A stretch of DNA of 64,000 nt from Tessaracoccus coleopterorum (GCF_011174705.1 NZ_JAANIJ010000001.1:496001-560000); one strand, 5' to 3'; shown: positions 1 to 11,100, numbered from the stretch's first letter. Made by a program: numbers and translations. The notes: generated from the sequence alone by a model not told the origin.

Positions 1-866
1 TTGAGGGACTCGGGCACGACGGGCATCCCGCGCGGGGCGCGGTCGGCGGCCCCCTTCGCGAACGTCTGCTTCACGAGCCTGTCCTCCAGCGAGTGGTAGC
101 TGAGCACCGCGACGCGCCCGCCGACGGCGAGGGCGTCGACCGCGGAGGGAGGACGCCCTTGAGCGCCTCCAGTTCGCGGTTGACCTCGATGCGCAGCGCC
201 TGGAAGGTGCGCTTGGCGGGTGGCCCCGGTGTGGCGGGCGGCCGCGGGATGGCCCCGAGATCACCTCGACGAGACGCCCGGAGGTGTCGAACGGTGCCTC
301 TGCGCGGGCCGTGACGATGGCGCGGGCGATGCGGTCTGCGAAGCGCTCCTCGCCGTACCACTTGAGGATGTTCGTGAGCTCCCGGACGGGGTAGGTGTTG
401 AGCACGTCGGCGGCGGTCGGCCCTCCGTGGGGTTCATCCGCATGTCGAGCGGGGCGTCGGTCCGGTAGGCGAAGCCGCGGTCGGTGCGGTCGATCTGCAG
501 TGACGAGAGGCCGAGGTCGAGGAGGATGGCCTGCACCGAGTCGATCCCGAGGTCGTCGAGCACATCGGGCAGTTCGTCGTAGACGGCGTGCACGAGGGTG
601 GCGCGCTCCAGCAGCGGGCCGAGCCGCTCCGCGGCGACCTGGTGGGCGTCGGGGTCGCGGTCGATCCCGATCAGTCGGGCCTCGGGACAGGCCTCGAGCA
701 TGGCGATGGAGTGCCCGGCCAGGCCGAGGGTGCCGTCGACGAAGATGGCGCCCGGTCGGGAGAGGGCCGGGCGTAGCAGATCGACGATCCGGTCACGCAT
801 GACCGGATCGTGGACGTCCGCAAATCCCTGCATCACTGCTGCTCGACCCTCATCCTCGTTCGTCAC
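1..866 (-). CDS. rsmH: 16S rRNA (cytosine-1402-N4)-methyltransferase RsmH (MraW), 3' end outside window
   Basis: RsmH transfers a methyl group from SAM to N4 of C1402 in 16S rRNA and lies directly downstream of mraZ in division clusters. The N-terminal part reads clearly: DVHDPVM, then the SAM-binding stretch [11 protein letters not shown], then the acidic loop [11 protein letters not shown] and DMRMNPTEG; further on come [10 protein letters not shown] and LKGVLP. The reading frame shifts near 421, 258 and 155, each explained by one missing G or C in a homopolymer, so the gene is probably intact in the organism. I chose GTG at 866 because GGGGGAG sits 5 nt upstream; ATG at 833 is the alternative and lies closer to the conserved N-terminus. 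The C-terminus runs off the left edge. Confidence 0.93.
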
Positions 867-956
867 CGGGGCTCCCCCAGAGATGCCCGTCCGGACCGGT
901 CCTGGCTTCGGGGAAGTGAAGTCAGGGCCTCGCCGGCCGGGTATCACCGGTTGGAG

Positions 957-1387
957 TCACAGACCCGTCAGGGCGGTGAACTCGTTGTCCATCTCCGAGA
1001 AGCTGTCTTCGCTTCCCTCGGAGTACTGCTGCCACGCCTCGGCGTCCCAGATCTCGGCGCGGTCGCCCGCCCGATCACCACGACGTCACGATCCAGACCT
1101 GCGTAGGCGCGGAGGTTCGGGGAATGGTCACCCGGCCCTGCTTGTCTGGAACCTCATCGCTGGCCCCTGCCATCAGCATGCGCTGATAGTTGCGGACCTC
1201 TCTGACCGTGCTCGGGCGCTGAGAAGGGAGGTCATCTTCGCCTCGAACGTCGCACGGGGATATACGGCCAGCGCCCGGTCCTGGGTCCGTGTCACCACGA
1301 GACCCGCTGCGAGCGCGTCGCGGAACTTGGCCGGAAGGATCAGGCGGCCCTTCTCGTCCAACTTCGGCTGGTACGTCCCAGGAACAT
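957..1387 (-). CDS. mraZ: Transcriptional regulator MraZ
   Basis: MraZ is a ring-forming AbrB-fold DNA-binding protein that represses its own division-cluster promoter. The protein would be about 143 residues, the normal family length, with two tandem half-domains: [17 protein letters not shown] near the N-terminus and DKQGRVTIP in the second half. The start ATG (ATGTTCCTGGG) fits the family start MFLGTY only if one G is restored to the GGG run, and a second frameshift lies near 1190, so this is another homopolymer-error gene. GGAGG lies about 10 nt upstream. The gene precedes rsmH in the same direction and has its operator just upstream. Confidence 0.93.
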
Positions 1388-1414
1388 CGATCAGGCACCT
1401 CCCTTCCCTATCGG

Positions 1415-1463
1415 CACCCACTTTGCTCCACTGGCCGCCACATTACCCCACTTTCCTCCCCAG
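1415..1463 (-). promoter_or_regulatory. MraZ operator: four GTGG boxes at exact 10-bp spacing
   Basis: Read on the minus strand, GTGGG, GTGGC, GTGGA and GTGGG begin every 10 bp (plus-strand CCCAC 1417-1421, TCCAC 1427-1431, GCCAC 1437-1441, CCCAC 1447-1451). A fifth, imperfectly spaced TGGG lies at 1458-1462. MraZ is known to bind direct repeats of this type with one helical turn between boxes, placing one ring subunit on each box. The array is 28 bp upstream of the mraZ start and about 105 bp upstream of the divergent moxR start, so it could affect both. Confidence 0.85.
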
Positions 1464-1567
1464 ACGTGCCATTTCTCTCCCCATTCCTGAGGTGTGCCCG
1501 TGCTTGTAGGCTTGTCCTCGCCGATCGGGCCAGCTGGACCGACCGCGAACGACCACGAGGAGTCCAG

Positions 1568-2527
1568 GTGAACCAAGCCGCCACCCCTTCCCTTCCGGAG
1601 GTGTCCCAGCTCGCCAACAAGATCTCGGCCGAGATGGGCCGGGTCATCGTCGGTAAGCCGGCGCAGATCCGGATGGCGGTGACCGTGCTGCTGGCAGAGG
1701 GCCACCTGCTGATCGAGGACGTGCCCGGCGTCGGGAAGACGGTGCTCGCGAAGGCACTCGGCCGCGCCATCGCGGGCGACGTGCGCCGCATCCAGTTCAC
1801 GCCCGACCTGCTCCCGAGCGACGTCACCGGCGTGTCGGTGTTCAACCAGTCGACCCGCGAGTTCGAGTTCAAGCGCGGCGGCATCTTCGCCCACATCGTG
1901 CTGGGCGACGAGATCAACCGCGCCTCCCCAAGACCCAGTCGGCGCTGCTGGAGGCGATGGCAGAGAGCCAGGTGTCCGTCGACGGGCACACCTACAAGCT
2001 GAACCGGCCGTTCATGGTGATCGCCACCCAGAACCCCATCGAGATGGAGGGCACCTATCCCCTCCCGAGGCGCAGCGCGACCGCTTCATGGCACGCATCA
2101 CCATGGGATACCCGGCCCGCCAGTCCGAGGTCGCCATGCTCACCGCGCAGGCGGGCGGCGACCAGTTGGCCAGCGTCACCCCCGTGACAGACGCGGCCAC
2201 CGTCGCCGCGGCGGTCGAGGCCATCCGGGCCGTCTACGTCGCGCCCGTGATCAACGACTACATCGTCTCCATCGTCGAGGCCACCAGGAACCACCCCGAC
2301 CTGCGGCTGGGCGCGAGCCCCCGCGCATCGCTGCACCTGATGCGCGCCTCCCGCGTGGTGGCGGCGCTGGCCGGCCGTGACTACGTCATCCCGAGGACGT
2401 GTCCTCGCTCGCCGTCGAGGTGCTCGCACACCGCGTGCTACCGACGGTCGAGGCCCAGGTCGCCCGGCGCGACGCCGCGGGGTCATCACAGCCATCCTGC
2501 AGTCGGTGCCGACCCGGAACGGGGTAG
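1568..2527 (+). CDS. MoxR-family AAA+ ATPase
   Basis: MoxR proteins are chaperone-like AAA+ ATPases usually encoded beside DUF58 and transglutaminase proteins, as here. Walker A is [12 protein letters not shown], Walker B is LGDEINRAS, the sensor strand is VIATQNPIE, and the C-terminal lid contains [15 protein letters not shown]. About 320 residues is normal. Frameshifts near 1927, 2067, 2392 and 2480 each restore the family sequence (for example [11 protein letters not shown] and [11 protein letters not shown]) when one C or G is added. The GTG start has AGGAG at a good distance; a TAGGCT -10-like element at 1507-1512 would give a roughly 50-nt leader. The end is uncertain because two homopolymers flank the likely TAG at 2525. 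Confidence 0.9.
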
Positions 2528-2532
2528 GCAAC

Positions 2533-3754
2533 TTGTTGGGTGGCGCACGGCTGACCAGCCGCGGGCTCGCGCTCCTCATCATCGGCGGCCTGGCGTCGGT
2601 GGGCGCCTCCGCGATCGGCGAACCCGACGTCCTCTGGCTGACCCTGACGCTCGCGCTGCTGCCGTTGGCGGCCATGGTCTACCTGCTGGCCGCTCCCCGC
2701 GCCTCAGCCACAAGCGCACCGTCGAGCCTCCGCTGATGCCGATCGGAGAGACGGCCCGCGTGGTACTGCGGGTCGCCAACGAGGCCCCGTCCAGTCGAGC
2801 GCGCTGAAGATCACCGACGCCGCCGCGCCACAGGTGGGTGGAGGGGCATCGTTCGTGATCGCCCGAGGCTTCGGGCGTTGGCACCAGGGAGTCGGCTACA
2901 GCGTGCAGGCCGAGTCGCGCGGGCGGTTCCGCATCGGCCCCGTCACCGCGCGTGCCACCGACCCGTTCGGGCTGTGCCGTCGCTCCATCACCTCGGACGG
3001 GCCGGACACCCAACTCCGCGTCACCCCACGCGTCTGGCCGCTCGATGAACTGCCCGGCGGATCCGGCCTCGGCGCCGCGGGAGACGCCACCCCGCAGAGG
3101 ATCGGGCAGGCGGGCACCGACGACGTGCTCGTGCGCGAACACCGCCACGGCGACGACATGCGCCGCGTGCACTGGAAGCTGTCGGCCAAGAAGGACGACC
3201 TGATGGTGCGCCTCGAGGAACACCCGTGGGATCCGTCGAGCACGCTGGTGGTCGACACCAGGCTGTCGGCCCACGGCGACCACGGGCCGCGCGGGTCGCT
3301 CGAATGGGCCGTCTCCGCCGTCACCTCCGTGGCCATGCTGCTGCTCAGGGGCCGCTACCGGCTGTCGATCGTCGCGCCGTCGGGCACCGTCTACGATTCG
3401 GGTCACTCCGCGGGCATCCTCGCGCGCCAGTCGATGGTCGAGGCCATGACCGACCTCGCCTCCTCCGAGCACCGCCGGCTCGGCGAGACGTTCACCGACC
3501 CGGAGGCCATGTCGTCGGCCGCCTCGATCGTCGCGGTGACCGGCATCCTCACCGTCGAGGACGCGGCCGCGCTGGCCGCCGCGGGCACGAGGGCCCGCAG
3601 CATCGTCGCGCTCGTGCCGGACGCCGACGCGTGGGCCACGCCGTCGGCCGAACACGAGGACGCCTGCCTGCTGCTCGCCAACCACGGCTGGACCGTTGCC
3701 CGCTACTGCCCCGATGAGACCGTCCCGCAGGCATGGGGACGGATCCGGTCATGA
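2533..3754 (+). CDS. DUF58 domain-containing membrane protein
   Basis: This is the second gene of the moxR-DUF58-transglutaminase operon. The N-terminus has two hydrophobic segments (about residues 10-25 and 33-50). The body carries the DUF58 core, including DMRRVHWKLSAKKDDLMVR (compare the family's R-x-I-x-W-x-x-T/S-A-R). DUF58 proteins have a von Willebrand A-like fold and are thought to work with MoxR on membrane or cell-wall targets; the precise role is not established. The start is probably TTG at 2533 or 2536, just after the moxR stop. Frameshifts near 2705 and 2790 are homopolymer errors. The stop overlaps the next start in ATGA, indicating translational coupling. Confidence 0.85.
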
Positions 3755-5926
3755 GGTTCTCCTACCATCCGCTCAACCCCGTGATGATCGCGGTGGCCGT
3801 CTGGCTGTCGCTCGCGCCGCTCGACGCCCTGGTCGATCCGGGCGCCTACAGCCTCCAATCCCTCCCACTGCTGGTCGCCTCCGCCGTGGTCGGCCTGGGG
3901 CTCGCGCTGCTGCGGGCGCCGCGGCCCGCCACGCTGCTCGCGCAACTGGCCGCCGTGCTCGGCGTCCTCGTGTGGCGCGGCCTCGCGCTCGCCGGGCCCG
4001 GCGACCCCGTCACCTCCGTGATCGCGCTGACCCGCGACGGCATGGAGATCGTCCGCACCCTACCCCGCCACTCCCGCCCGCCCCCGCGATGATCTGGCTG
4101 CTTCTCCTGCTCACCGCCGTCCTGCTACTGGTCCTCGAACTGCTCGTCGACGGGCTCGAGCAGCCCGGCTGGGCCATCGCGCCGCTCTCGCTGGTGTTCG
4201 TGATGACGGCGCTCATCGTCACCGAGGACCTGCCCGTAACCGACCTGATCCCGTGATCGGCGGCTACCTGCTCGTACTGCTCAGCGCTTCGGGCCCGGCG
4301 CCGTCACGGGCAAGGCGTCGCGGCGCGGACCGTTCCACGCCTCCAGGGCGGGCACCGCGGTCGCCCTGACGTCGGTGGTCCTGATCGGGTCGCTCCTGAT
4401 CGCCCCGCTGATCCCGATGGGACAGAAGCAGCCGTGGAACACCGGCCAGGACGGCCCCATCCAACTGAGCGACCCCACCGTCCGGCTCACCGAGGACCTG
4501 CGCCGCCCGGCCGACCAGCCTGTGCTCACCTACCGCAGCAACGACGACGGCCCCGTCTACCTGCGCACGGTCGCCCTGTCGAGCCTCACCTCCAGCGGAG
4601 CGCGGCTCGTGCCGATGCGGCTCAGCCGGTTCGGCCTCGGCGGCGCCTACGACTTCCCCGGCACCCGGATCAGCGTCGGCGTGCAGATGGCCGATATGCC
4701 TTCCGAGTACCTGCCCGCACCGTTCGCCGTCGACGGGTTCGACGCGGCGGGCACCTGGTCGTACGACCCGGCCACCCTCACCATCGTCGCCGCTGGCCCG
4801 GAGCGGATGGATCAGACGCGCAACCTCGCCTACACCGTCGAGGCCGTGCAACCCGACCCCGGGCGCGAGGACATCCTGACCGCGGCCGCCGGAGGCGGGC
4901 TCGACCCGGTGCTCACCGAGATCCCGGAGGGACTCTCCCCGAGGTCGCCGCGCTGACCGACGAGATCGTCTCCGACACCACCACCGCGGGTGCGGCCGCG
5001 CTGGCGATCCAGGCGTTTCTGCGCTCCGAGGCGTTCACCTACTCACTGTCCGCGCCGAGCGCGTCGGGAAGCGACGCCATCAGCGCGTTCCTGCTGGAGG
5101 ACCGCTCCGGCTACTGCATCCACTTCACCGCCGCCATGATCACCATGGCCCGCCTGCAGGGCATCCCGCCCGGATGGCGGTCGGCTTCGCGCCGGGTGAG
5201 CAGCAGAGCGACGGCACCTACGAGGTGAGCACCCACGACGCGCACTCGTGGCCCGAACTGTACTTCGACGGCCTCGGCTGGGTGCCGTTCGAGCCGACCC
5301 CCGCCTACGCGGGCGACCCGGACAACACCGACCCGGCGCATCAGCCGTCGGCCAACCCCTCGTCCGAGCCGTCGGGCACGCCGTCGGCGACCGGGTCGGC
5401 CGAGCCGACGCTCGCCCCGCCCACGCCCACCGCCCCGCCCACCCAGGCACCCGACGCCTCCGGCGGCGGCGGCGTCGGCGCCGGGCTGCTCCTCGGCCTC
5501 GGCCTCCTCATCCTGGCGCTGCTGGCGGCGCCCGCGCTGGTGCGGCTCGTGCAGCGTCGGCTCCGGCTCCGCTCCGGGCAGGCCGACGCGGCCCGCGCCG
5601 ACGGCGCATGGGCCGAGGTGCGCGCCACCATCCGCGACTTCGGCCTCCCGTGGGCCGACGGGTCACCCGGTCCGGTCGCACGCTCGCTCGCGGGCGGCCT
5701 GCCCCAACAGGGGGCCGCGGCGCTGCTCGCGATCGCCCGCACCGTCGAGATCAGCAGGTACTCCCGGGAGGGTGCCGCCACGGACGGGCTGCCCGCGCTG
5801 GTGAGGTCGCTCCGGACGTCGGTTTCGCGCGCCGCGGAGCCCGGCAGGCGGGTTCGGGCAGCGCTGTTGCCCACTTCGCTGCTGCCATCAGCGCGTCGCC
5901 GACCCCGGCCCGACTCCGGCGATTGA
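3751..5926 (+). CDS. Transglutaminase-like membrane protein (TgpA / DUF3488 type)
   Basis: This is a large multi-spanning protein with an extracytoplasmic transglutaminase-like domain. The first 200 or so residues form about six hydrophobic segments. The catalytic region shows the Cys in RSGYCIHFTAAM, the His in THDAHSWPELYFDG and the downstream WVPFEPTP, matching the Cys-His-Asp arrangement of bacterial transglutaminase-like proteins. A Pro/Thr/Ser-rich linker and a final membrane helix (GLLLGLGLLILALLAAPAL) precede a cytoplasmic tail. Frameshifts near 4065, 4253, 4290, 4936 and 5172 are single missing C or G bases. The gene overlaps the DUF58 gene by 4 bp. The substrate is unknown; a cell-envelope role is inferred from the operon. 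Confidence 0.88.
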
Positions 5927-5969
5927 CTGGGCGCCTAGAATGAAGACAACGAGACCCGAGGGAGATGAC

Positions 5970-6362
5970 ATGGCCCTATCCGAGCAGGAGCGGAAGCTGT
6001 TGGAACAGCTTGAGGCGTCCTTGATGGCGGAAGACCCCAGGCTCGCCGACAGGCTCAGTGGCACGGCCGAGGTGCGCGTCCATAGGAGGCGCGCGGCATT
6101 GGCAGGGCTGGGCCTCGTCCTCGGGATCGTGGTGCTCATCGCTGGCGTGTCGGTGCATCCGGCCGTCAGCGTGGTCGGCTTCGTGATCATGCTGGTCTCC
6201 GTGCTGGTGGGCGTGAACTCCTGGCAGCACGTCGGAGACGACGGCCAGCCGAGCAGGCCCAAGCCGGCACCGCCGAAGAACGACCCGCCCACCACATCGG
6301 GCAGCGACTTCATGGAGAAGTTGGAGGAGCGCTGGAGGCGTCGCCAGGAGGGCGATTCCTGA
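5970..6362 (+). CDS. DUF3040 domain-containing small membrane protein
   Basis: The product is 130 residues and starts MALSEQERKLLEQLEASL followed by DPRLADRL, the signature opening of actinobacterial DUF3040 proteins. Two membrane helices follow (about residues 38-56 and 60-78), then a polar tail ending in a basic segment. GAGGGAG lies just upstream of the ATG, and TAGAAT at 5935-5940 is a plausible -10 giving a leader of about 25 nt. No frameshift is seen. In many actinobacteria DUF3040 genes lie near mraZ and dinB, consistent with this context. Function is unknown. Confidence 0.88.
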   Translation: MALSEQERKLLEQLEASLMAEDPRLADRLSGTAEVRVHRRRAALAGLGLVLGIVVLIAGVSVHPAVSVVGFVIMLVSVLVGVNSWQHVGDDGQPSRPKPAPPKNDPPTTSGSDFMEKLEERWRRRQEGDS

Positions 6363-6384
6363 CGGCGGCTCCCGCGAGACCATG

Positions 6385-6430
6385 AGAGGCCTTCCGGCCG
6401 GGCGGCACGCCCACGGAAGGCCTCTTTCTC
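6385..6430 (+). terminator. Rho-independent terminator after the DUF3040 gene
   Basis: A perfect 11-bp stem (AGAGGCCTTCC paired with GGAAGGCCTCT at 6415-6425) encloses a G+C-rich loop and is followed by TTCTC. It begins 22 bp after the DUF3040 stop. Confidence 0.85.
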
Positions 6431-6455
6431 ATCTGTCCGATGCGTCTCCCAGGGG

Positions 6456-6728
6456 GCCGTCCGGAAAAATCGGCCAGTAGCCCATTCTGATCGGTCCCGC
6501 TGAAAATATGGGCCACCATCCCACCCCGGCGACCCGACCCGGACGGCGCCGTCCAGAAAAATCGGCCAGTAGCCCATTCTGATCGGTCCCGCTGAAGACA
6601 TGGGCCACCATCCCACCCCGGCCACCCGACCCCGGACGGCGCCGTCCGGAAAAATCGGCCAGTAGCCCATTCTGATCGGTCCCGCTGAAAACATGGGCCA
6701 CCATCCCACCCCGGCGACCCGACCCCGG
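6456..6728 (-). repeat. Three tandem 92-93-bp intergenic repeats (family A, minus orientation)
   Basis: Units begin at 6456, 6548 and 6641 with GCCGTCC(G/A)GAAAAATCGGCC and are nearly identical over their whole length. Read on the minus strand, each contains GACCGATCAGAATGGGC followed by TACTGGCCGATTTTT. The 6430-6997 stretch contains no convincing gene: open frames across it merely translate the repeat and lack ribosome-binding sites. Because the entire unit is conserved and no unique spacer exists, this is not a CRISPR array. A related pair in opposite orientation lies just downstream. Confidence 0.9.
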
Positions 6729-6825
6729 TTCCCAGCCACAGCGCCGACGACACCACCGCCGTCGGGCTTCCACCACCGTCCCCGGGCCCGGTCCACCATT
6801 TTCCCGCCAAGGGATGGAAGGATCA

Positions 6826-6990
6826 GTCAGTGGCCGATTCTCGCTGCAGGACCGACCAGAACCGGCTACTGGCCGTTTTTTACGGGGTCGGGTGGGGTCG
6901 GACCGGCACCTCCCAGTTCGGTCAGTGGCCGATTCTCACGGCAAGACCGACCAGAACCGGCTACTGGCCGTTTTTTACGGGTCGGGTGGG
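6826..6990 (+). repeat. Two tandem ~95-bp intergenic repeats (family A, plus orientation)
   Basis: Units begin at 6826 and 6921 with GTCAGTGGCCGATTCTC and end in CGGCTACTGGCCGTTTTTT. Over a core of about 57 bp they align without gaps to the reverse complement of the three units at 6456-6728, so the two sets are diverged members of one family arranged head to head around a roughly 100-bp G+C-rich centre. CGGC-TACTG-GCCG followed by six T could form a weak terminator-like hairpin in these two copies. The second unit ends beside the dinB stop codon. Confidence 0.88.
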
Positions 6991-6996
6991 GCCCCG

Positions 6997-8182
6997 TCAG
7001 CCTGCGGCCCCGAGCGTCTCGGCCCTCCTCGTCAGCCGGGCCCGCTGCACCGCCTTCGGCCCGAACCGGAGCACAGCCGAGTCGATCGCCTCCTCGGCCT
7101 CCTCCCATCCCCGGCCGGTTCGTCGAGCGCCGGCTGCTGGTACGTCTCCCCCTTCGGCACCAACGCCTCGACCCTCACCCCGACCCGCCGGATCCTCGCC
7201 CGCTGCAGCCCCAACTTCTCGAACAGCCGCAGCGCCTCCGCGTAGATGTCGTTCGTGCGGTCGGTGTAGGCCTTCAGCGTGCCGCTGCGGGTGATGGTGG
7301 TGAAGTCGGCGAACCGCACCGACAGCGACACCGTCCGCCCCACCATCTGCTGGGCGCGCATCCGGCCCGCGGTGCGGTCGGCCATCCGCAGGATCTCGGT
7401 GACCACCAGCGCCGGGTCGTCGGTGTCGCGGCCGAACGTCTCCTGCGACCCGACGCTGTGCTCGGCCGGCTCCCGCGCGATCACCGACCGGTCGTCACGC
7501 CCCCACGCCAGGTCGAACAGCAGCGCGCCCTGCCCGTCGCCGAGCGCCCGCTGCAGGGTGGCCCGCGGCGTGTTGGCCAGGTCGCGCACCGTGTCGAGGC
7601 CGAGGCGGTGCAGCTTTCCCGCGGTGGCCTCCCCCACCCCCAGATCGCCTCGACCGGCAGCGGGTGGAGGAACGCGATGGTGTCGGCGGGCAGCACCCTG
7701 ACGAGGCCGTCGGGTTTTGCCTGCTTGGAGGCGAGCTTCGCGATGAACTTGCTCGGCCCGATCCCCACCGAGCAGGCGATGCCCTGCTCGTCCATCACCT
7801 GGGCGCGGAGCCGCTCCCCGATGGCAACCGGGTCGCCGCCGAGGCGCCGCAGCGCGGTGGTGAGGTCGATGAACGCCTCGTCGATGGAGACCATCTCCAC
7901 CCGGTCGGTGAGCGTGTCGAAGATCTCGGAGACGCCGTCGGAGACGGCCGAGTAGTGGTCGAAGTCGGGATGCACCACCGCCACCTGCGGGCACAACCGC
8001 CTGGCCCGGCTCGACGGCATGCCCGCGCCGATGCCGAACCGCCTCGCCGGATAGTTCGCCGACAGCACCACACCCCGGGTGGAGCCACCGACGAACATCG
8101 GCACGTCCCGCAGCGCGGGATGCCGCGCCATCTCGACCGACGCATAGAACGCGTCCATGTCCACGTGTGCGACTACCCGCAT
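6997..8182 (-). CDS. dinB: DNA polymerase IV (Y-family, DinB)
   Basis: This is a Y-family translesion polymerase. The catalytic acidic residues are intact: VDMDAFYASVE at residues 6-16 and MVSIDEAFIDL near residue 105, so it is an active-type DinB, not an inactive ImuB. The fingers (LSANYPARRFGI), the helix-hairpin-helix around WGVGEATAGKLHRLG, and the little-finger domain follow. Frameshifts near 7640 and 7110 are homopolymer errors; with the second repaired the C-terminus ends in LTRRAETLGAAG. The ATG has AAGGTGAGG upstream and lies 5 nt after the dnaE2 stop, so it is the last gene of the SOS operon. No beta-clamp motif was recognised with confidence. Confidence 0.92.
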
Positions 8183-8187
8183 TCCCC

Positions 8188-11100
8188 TCACCTTCCTGAA
8201 CTTCCCGGGCTGGAGTGCCACAGCTTGCGTGGCGCCTCCGCCGCCCCGGTGCCCGCCGGCTTGATGTCCGAGTAGGGCGACTGCTTGAACCCGCTCGCAT
8301 GCACCAGCACCCTGCGCTGCCCCATGCCACCCGCACGGCCGCGTTGCGGGTCGGGCGGCGGCTCGAAGCCCTCCGGTGCCGGCTCCGCGGGATCGACCCC
8401 GGCGTCTGCGGTCGGCGGCCGCGGTGCGGGTCGCTCCTGCCAGGTGCCGACCAGCGAGTACCCCTCGGGCACCTCGTCGAGGATGGCCGTGACGGCGGCG
8501 ATCGCCTCCTCCTCGGTGGCACCACGGTTGAGGGCCCCCGCCACGCCTCGTCGAGCGTGCCGAGATCCCACGCCCCGGTGGCGCGGATCGAGATGCCGCG
8601 CGGGCCGGTGCGCCGGATCCGCCCGCGCACCAGCAGCATCCAGGACGAGAACACGGTCGACGCGTACGGGCCCTGCACGTCCTCGAAGAACGTGGTGTCG
8701 ACGGGCCCCGTCGAGTCGTCGAGGGTGAGGAAGATGACGCGCCGCCCCGAGCGCACCGGCGGCGTCTGCGTCGCCACCTTCACCCCGGCCACCAGCACCT
8801 CGTCGCGGTTGCGGTGCCCAAGCAGAACGCGCGAACTGGACGCCCCGATCGCCCGCAGCAGCGGCAGGTAGCGCCCCATGATGTGCCGGCTGGCGTCCAG
8901 CCCGAGGATCTCGAGTTCGGCCTTGAGTCGTTCCTCGTCGTCCATCTCGGGCAGCCCGGTGGCGACGACGTCGCCGGTGGGGTCATCGCCGCCCTCGCCG
9001 AAGTCGAGGGCCCCTGCACCGCCTGCCCTGCCCGGTCGGACTGCACCCGCTGCAGCCGCGCCAGCTCGGCCGGGTCGTCGGTCAGTGCCTGCCGCCGCCT
9101 GCCCTTCGACCTGGCCGCCGTCCGCTCGTCGGCCCTACGGGAGCGGTGCAGGTCGGCGAGCGCGAGCAGCAGGTCGCGGCGGGTCACGCGGCCGTGCCGG
9201 GCCACCGCGGCGCTGCGGCCGATGTCGTAGATCCGGTCGAACGCGCCCGCGAGGATGAGCCGCTCGACGACGGGTTCGCTGGCCCGTGCCCTCGCCCAGA
9301 AGTCACTGAGCGACACGAACGGCGCGCCCGCGACGATGCGGGCGATCTCGTCCTCGGAGATCCCCTTGACGTCGGCGAGCGAGAGCCGGATCCCCCAGCC
9401 GGTGACCTGCGGCAGCCCGTCCTCGGTGCGGGGCGCGCCCATCGCGAAGTGCTCAGGCAGCTCGAGGGCCTCCTCGCCGGCCTCCAGCCGCTCGGCGCGG
9501 TAGGCGCCTGTGCTGCGGTTCACGTCGAGCCCGAGGATGGCGATGTTCATCCGCCGCGCCTCCTCCAGCAGCAGCCGCTTGGGATACATGCCGGGGTCGT
9601 GGGTGAGGACGCCGGAGAGGAAGTGCGCCGGGTAGTGCCGCTTCAGCCAGGCCGACTGGTAGGTGGGCAGCGCGAACGCCGCCGCGTGGGCCTTGCAGAA
9701 CCCGAACGACGCGAACGACGCCAGGATGAACCACACCTGCTCGATGACGGGCCCTCGTAGCCGCGCTCCACCGCCTTGCGGGTGAACCACTCACGCACCC
9801 GCTCCTGCCCCTCCCTGTCGCCCAGCGCGCGGCGGATCTCGTCGCCCTGCGCGAGGCTGCAGCCGGTGACCGCCGCGATGATCTCGATGAGTTGCTCGTG
9901 GAAGACGACGACGCCGTAGGTCTGCTCCAGCGCGGGGATGAGGCTCTCGTGCAGGTACTCCGGCTCGGTCCATCCCTGCCTGGCCTCCAGGAACGGCGTG
10001 ACCATGTCGGATTTCACCGGCCCCGGCCGGAAGAGGGAGATGTCGACGATCAGGTCGTGGAACGTCTCGGGCCCGAACTTGCCCACCAGTTCCCGCTGCC
10101 CGGGCGACTCGATCTGGAAACAGCCGAGTGTGGCCCGGTGGGCGATCATGTCGTAGACGTCGGCGTCGTCGAACGGGGCGAGGCCGTCGAGGTCGGGCGT
10201 CGGGCCGTCGGCGCCGGTGCGGCCGATCTCCACCAGCGCGTGCGCCATCGCCGACTGCATCCGGATGCCGAGCACGTCCAGCTTGAGCAGCCCCAGATCC
10301 TCGACGTCGTCCTTGTCGAACTGGCTCATCGGGTACCCGCCGTAGCTCGCCTCCATGGGCGTGCGCTGCCCGAGCGACGAGTCGCTCAGGATGACGCCGC
10401 ACGGGTGCAGCGCGATGTGACGGGGTAGCCCGTCGAGCGACTCGACGAGCCCGAACAGCAGGTCGAGGCGCTGCTCCCCCAGCCCGGCGGCGCGCAGTTC
10501 GGGCAGGTCGCGCAGTGCCGCGCGGGCGTCGCGCGCCCTGACATGCGGGAACGCCTTCGCGATGGCGTCGATCTCGACGGGCGGCAGACTGAGCGCCGCC
10601 CCGACGTCGCGCACCGCGTGCCGGACCCGGTAGGTCTCGATCATGGCGACGCACGCCACCCGGCGCCCGCCGAAGGCGGCGAGGATCGCGTCGTAGATCT
10701 CGGTGCGGCGGGCCGACTCGACATCGAGGTCAATGTCGGGCAGCGCCTGCCTGAGCGGTGAGAGGAACCGCTCCATCAGCAGCCCGTACCGGATGGGATC
10801 GACCCCGGAGACGCCGAGCGCGTAATTGACGAGGCTGCCCGCCCCGGAGCCGCGGGCCGCGCAGCGGATCCCCAGCCCGCGGACCAGGTCGACGACGTCG
10901 GCGACGGTGAGGAAGTACGACTCGAACCCGAGCTTCCCGATCACCGCGAGCTCGTCGTCGAGGCGGTCGAACACCTCCCTGCCGGGGTCGGCGTAGCGCC
11001 CGACGAGGCCCGCCTCGCAGCGCGCCCGCAGCGCCGAAGGCGCCTCCTCCCGCGTGGTGCCGAGCGTCTCGAACTCGGGCAGCCGGATCTCCCGAGCCCG

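Noticed and set aside
6310-6810. Repeat-containing protein encoded on the minus strand across the family A repeats
   Set aside because: Open frames exist in several frames at once, lack ribosome-binding sites, and differ between units only as the DNA repeat differs; high G+C explains the absence of stops.
6456-6990. CRISPR-like array
   Set aside because: Whole 92-95-bp units are conserved with no unique spacers, orientation switches midway, and no cas genes are present.
6997-8182. ImuB (catalytically dead Y-family protein)
   Set aside because: Both catalytic acidic motifs (VDMDAF and SIDEAF) are intact.
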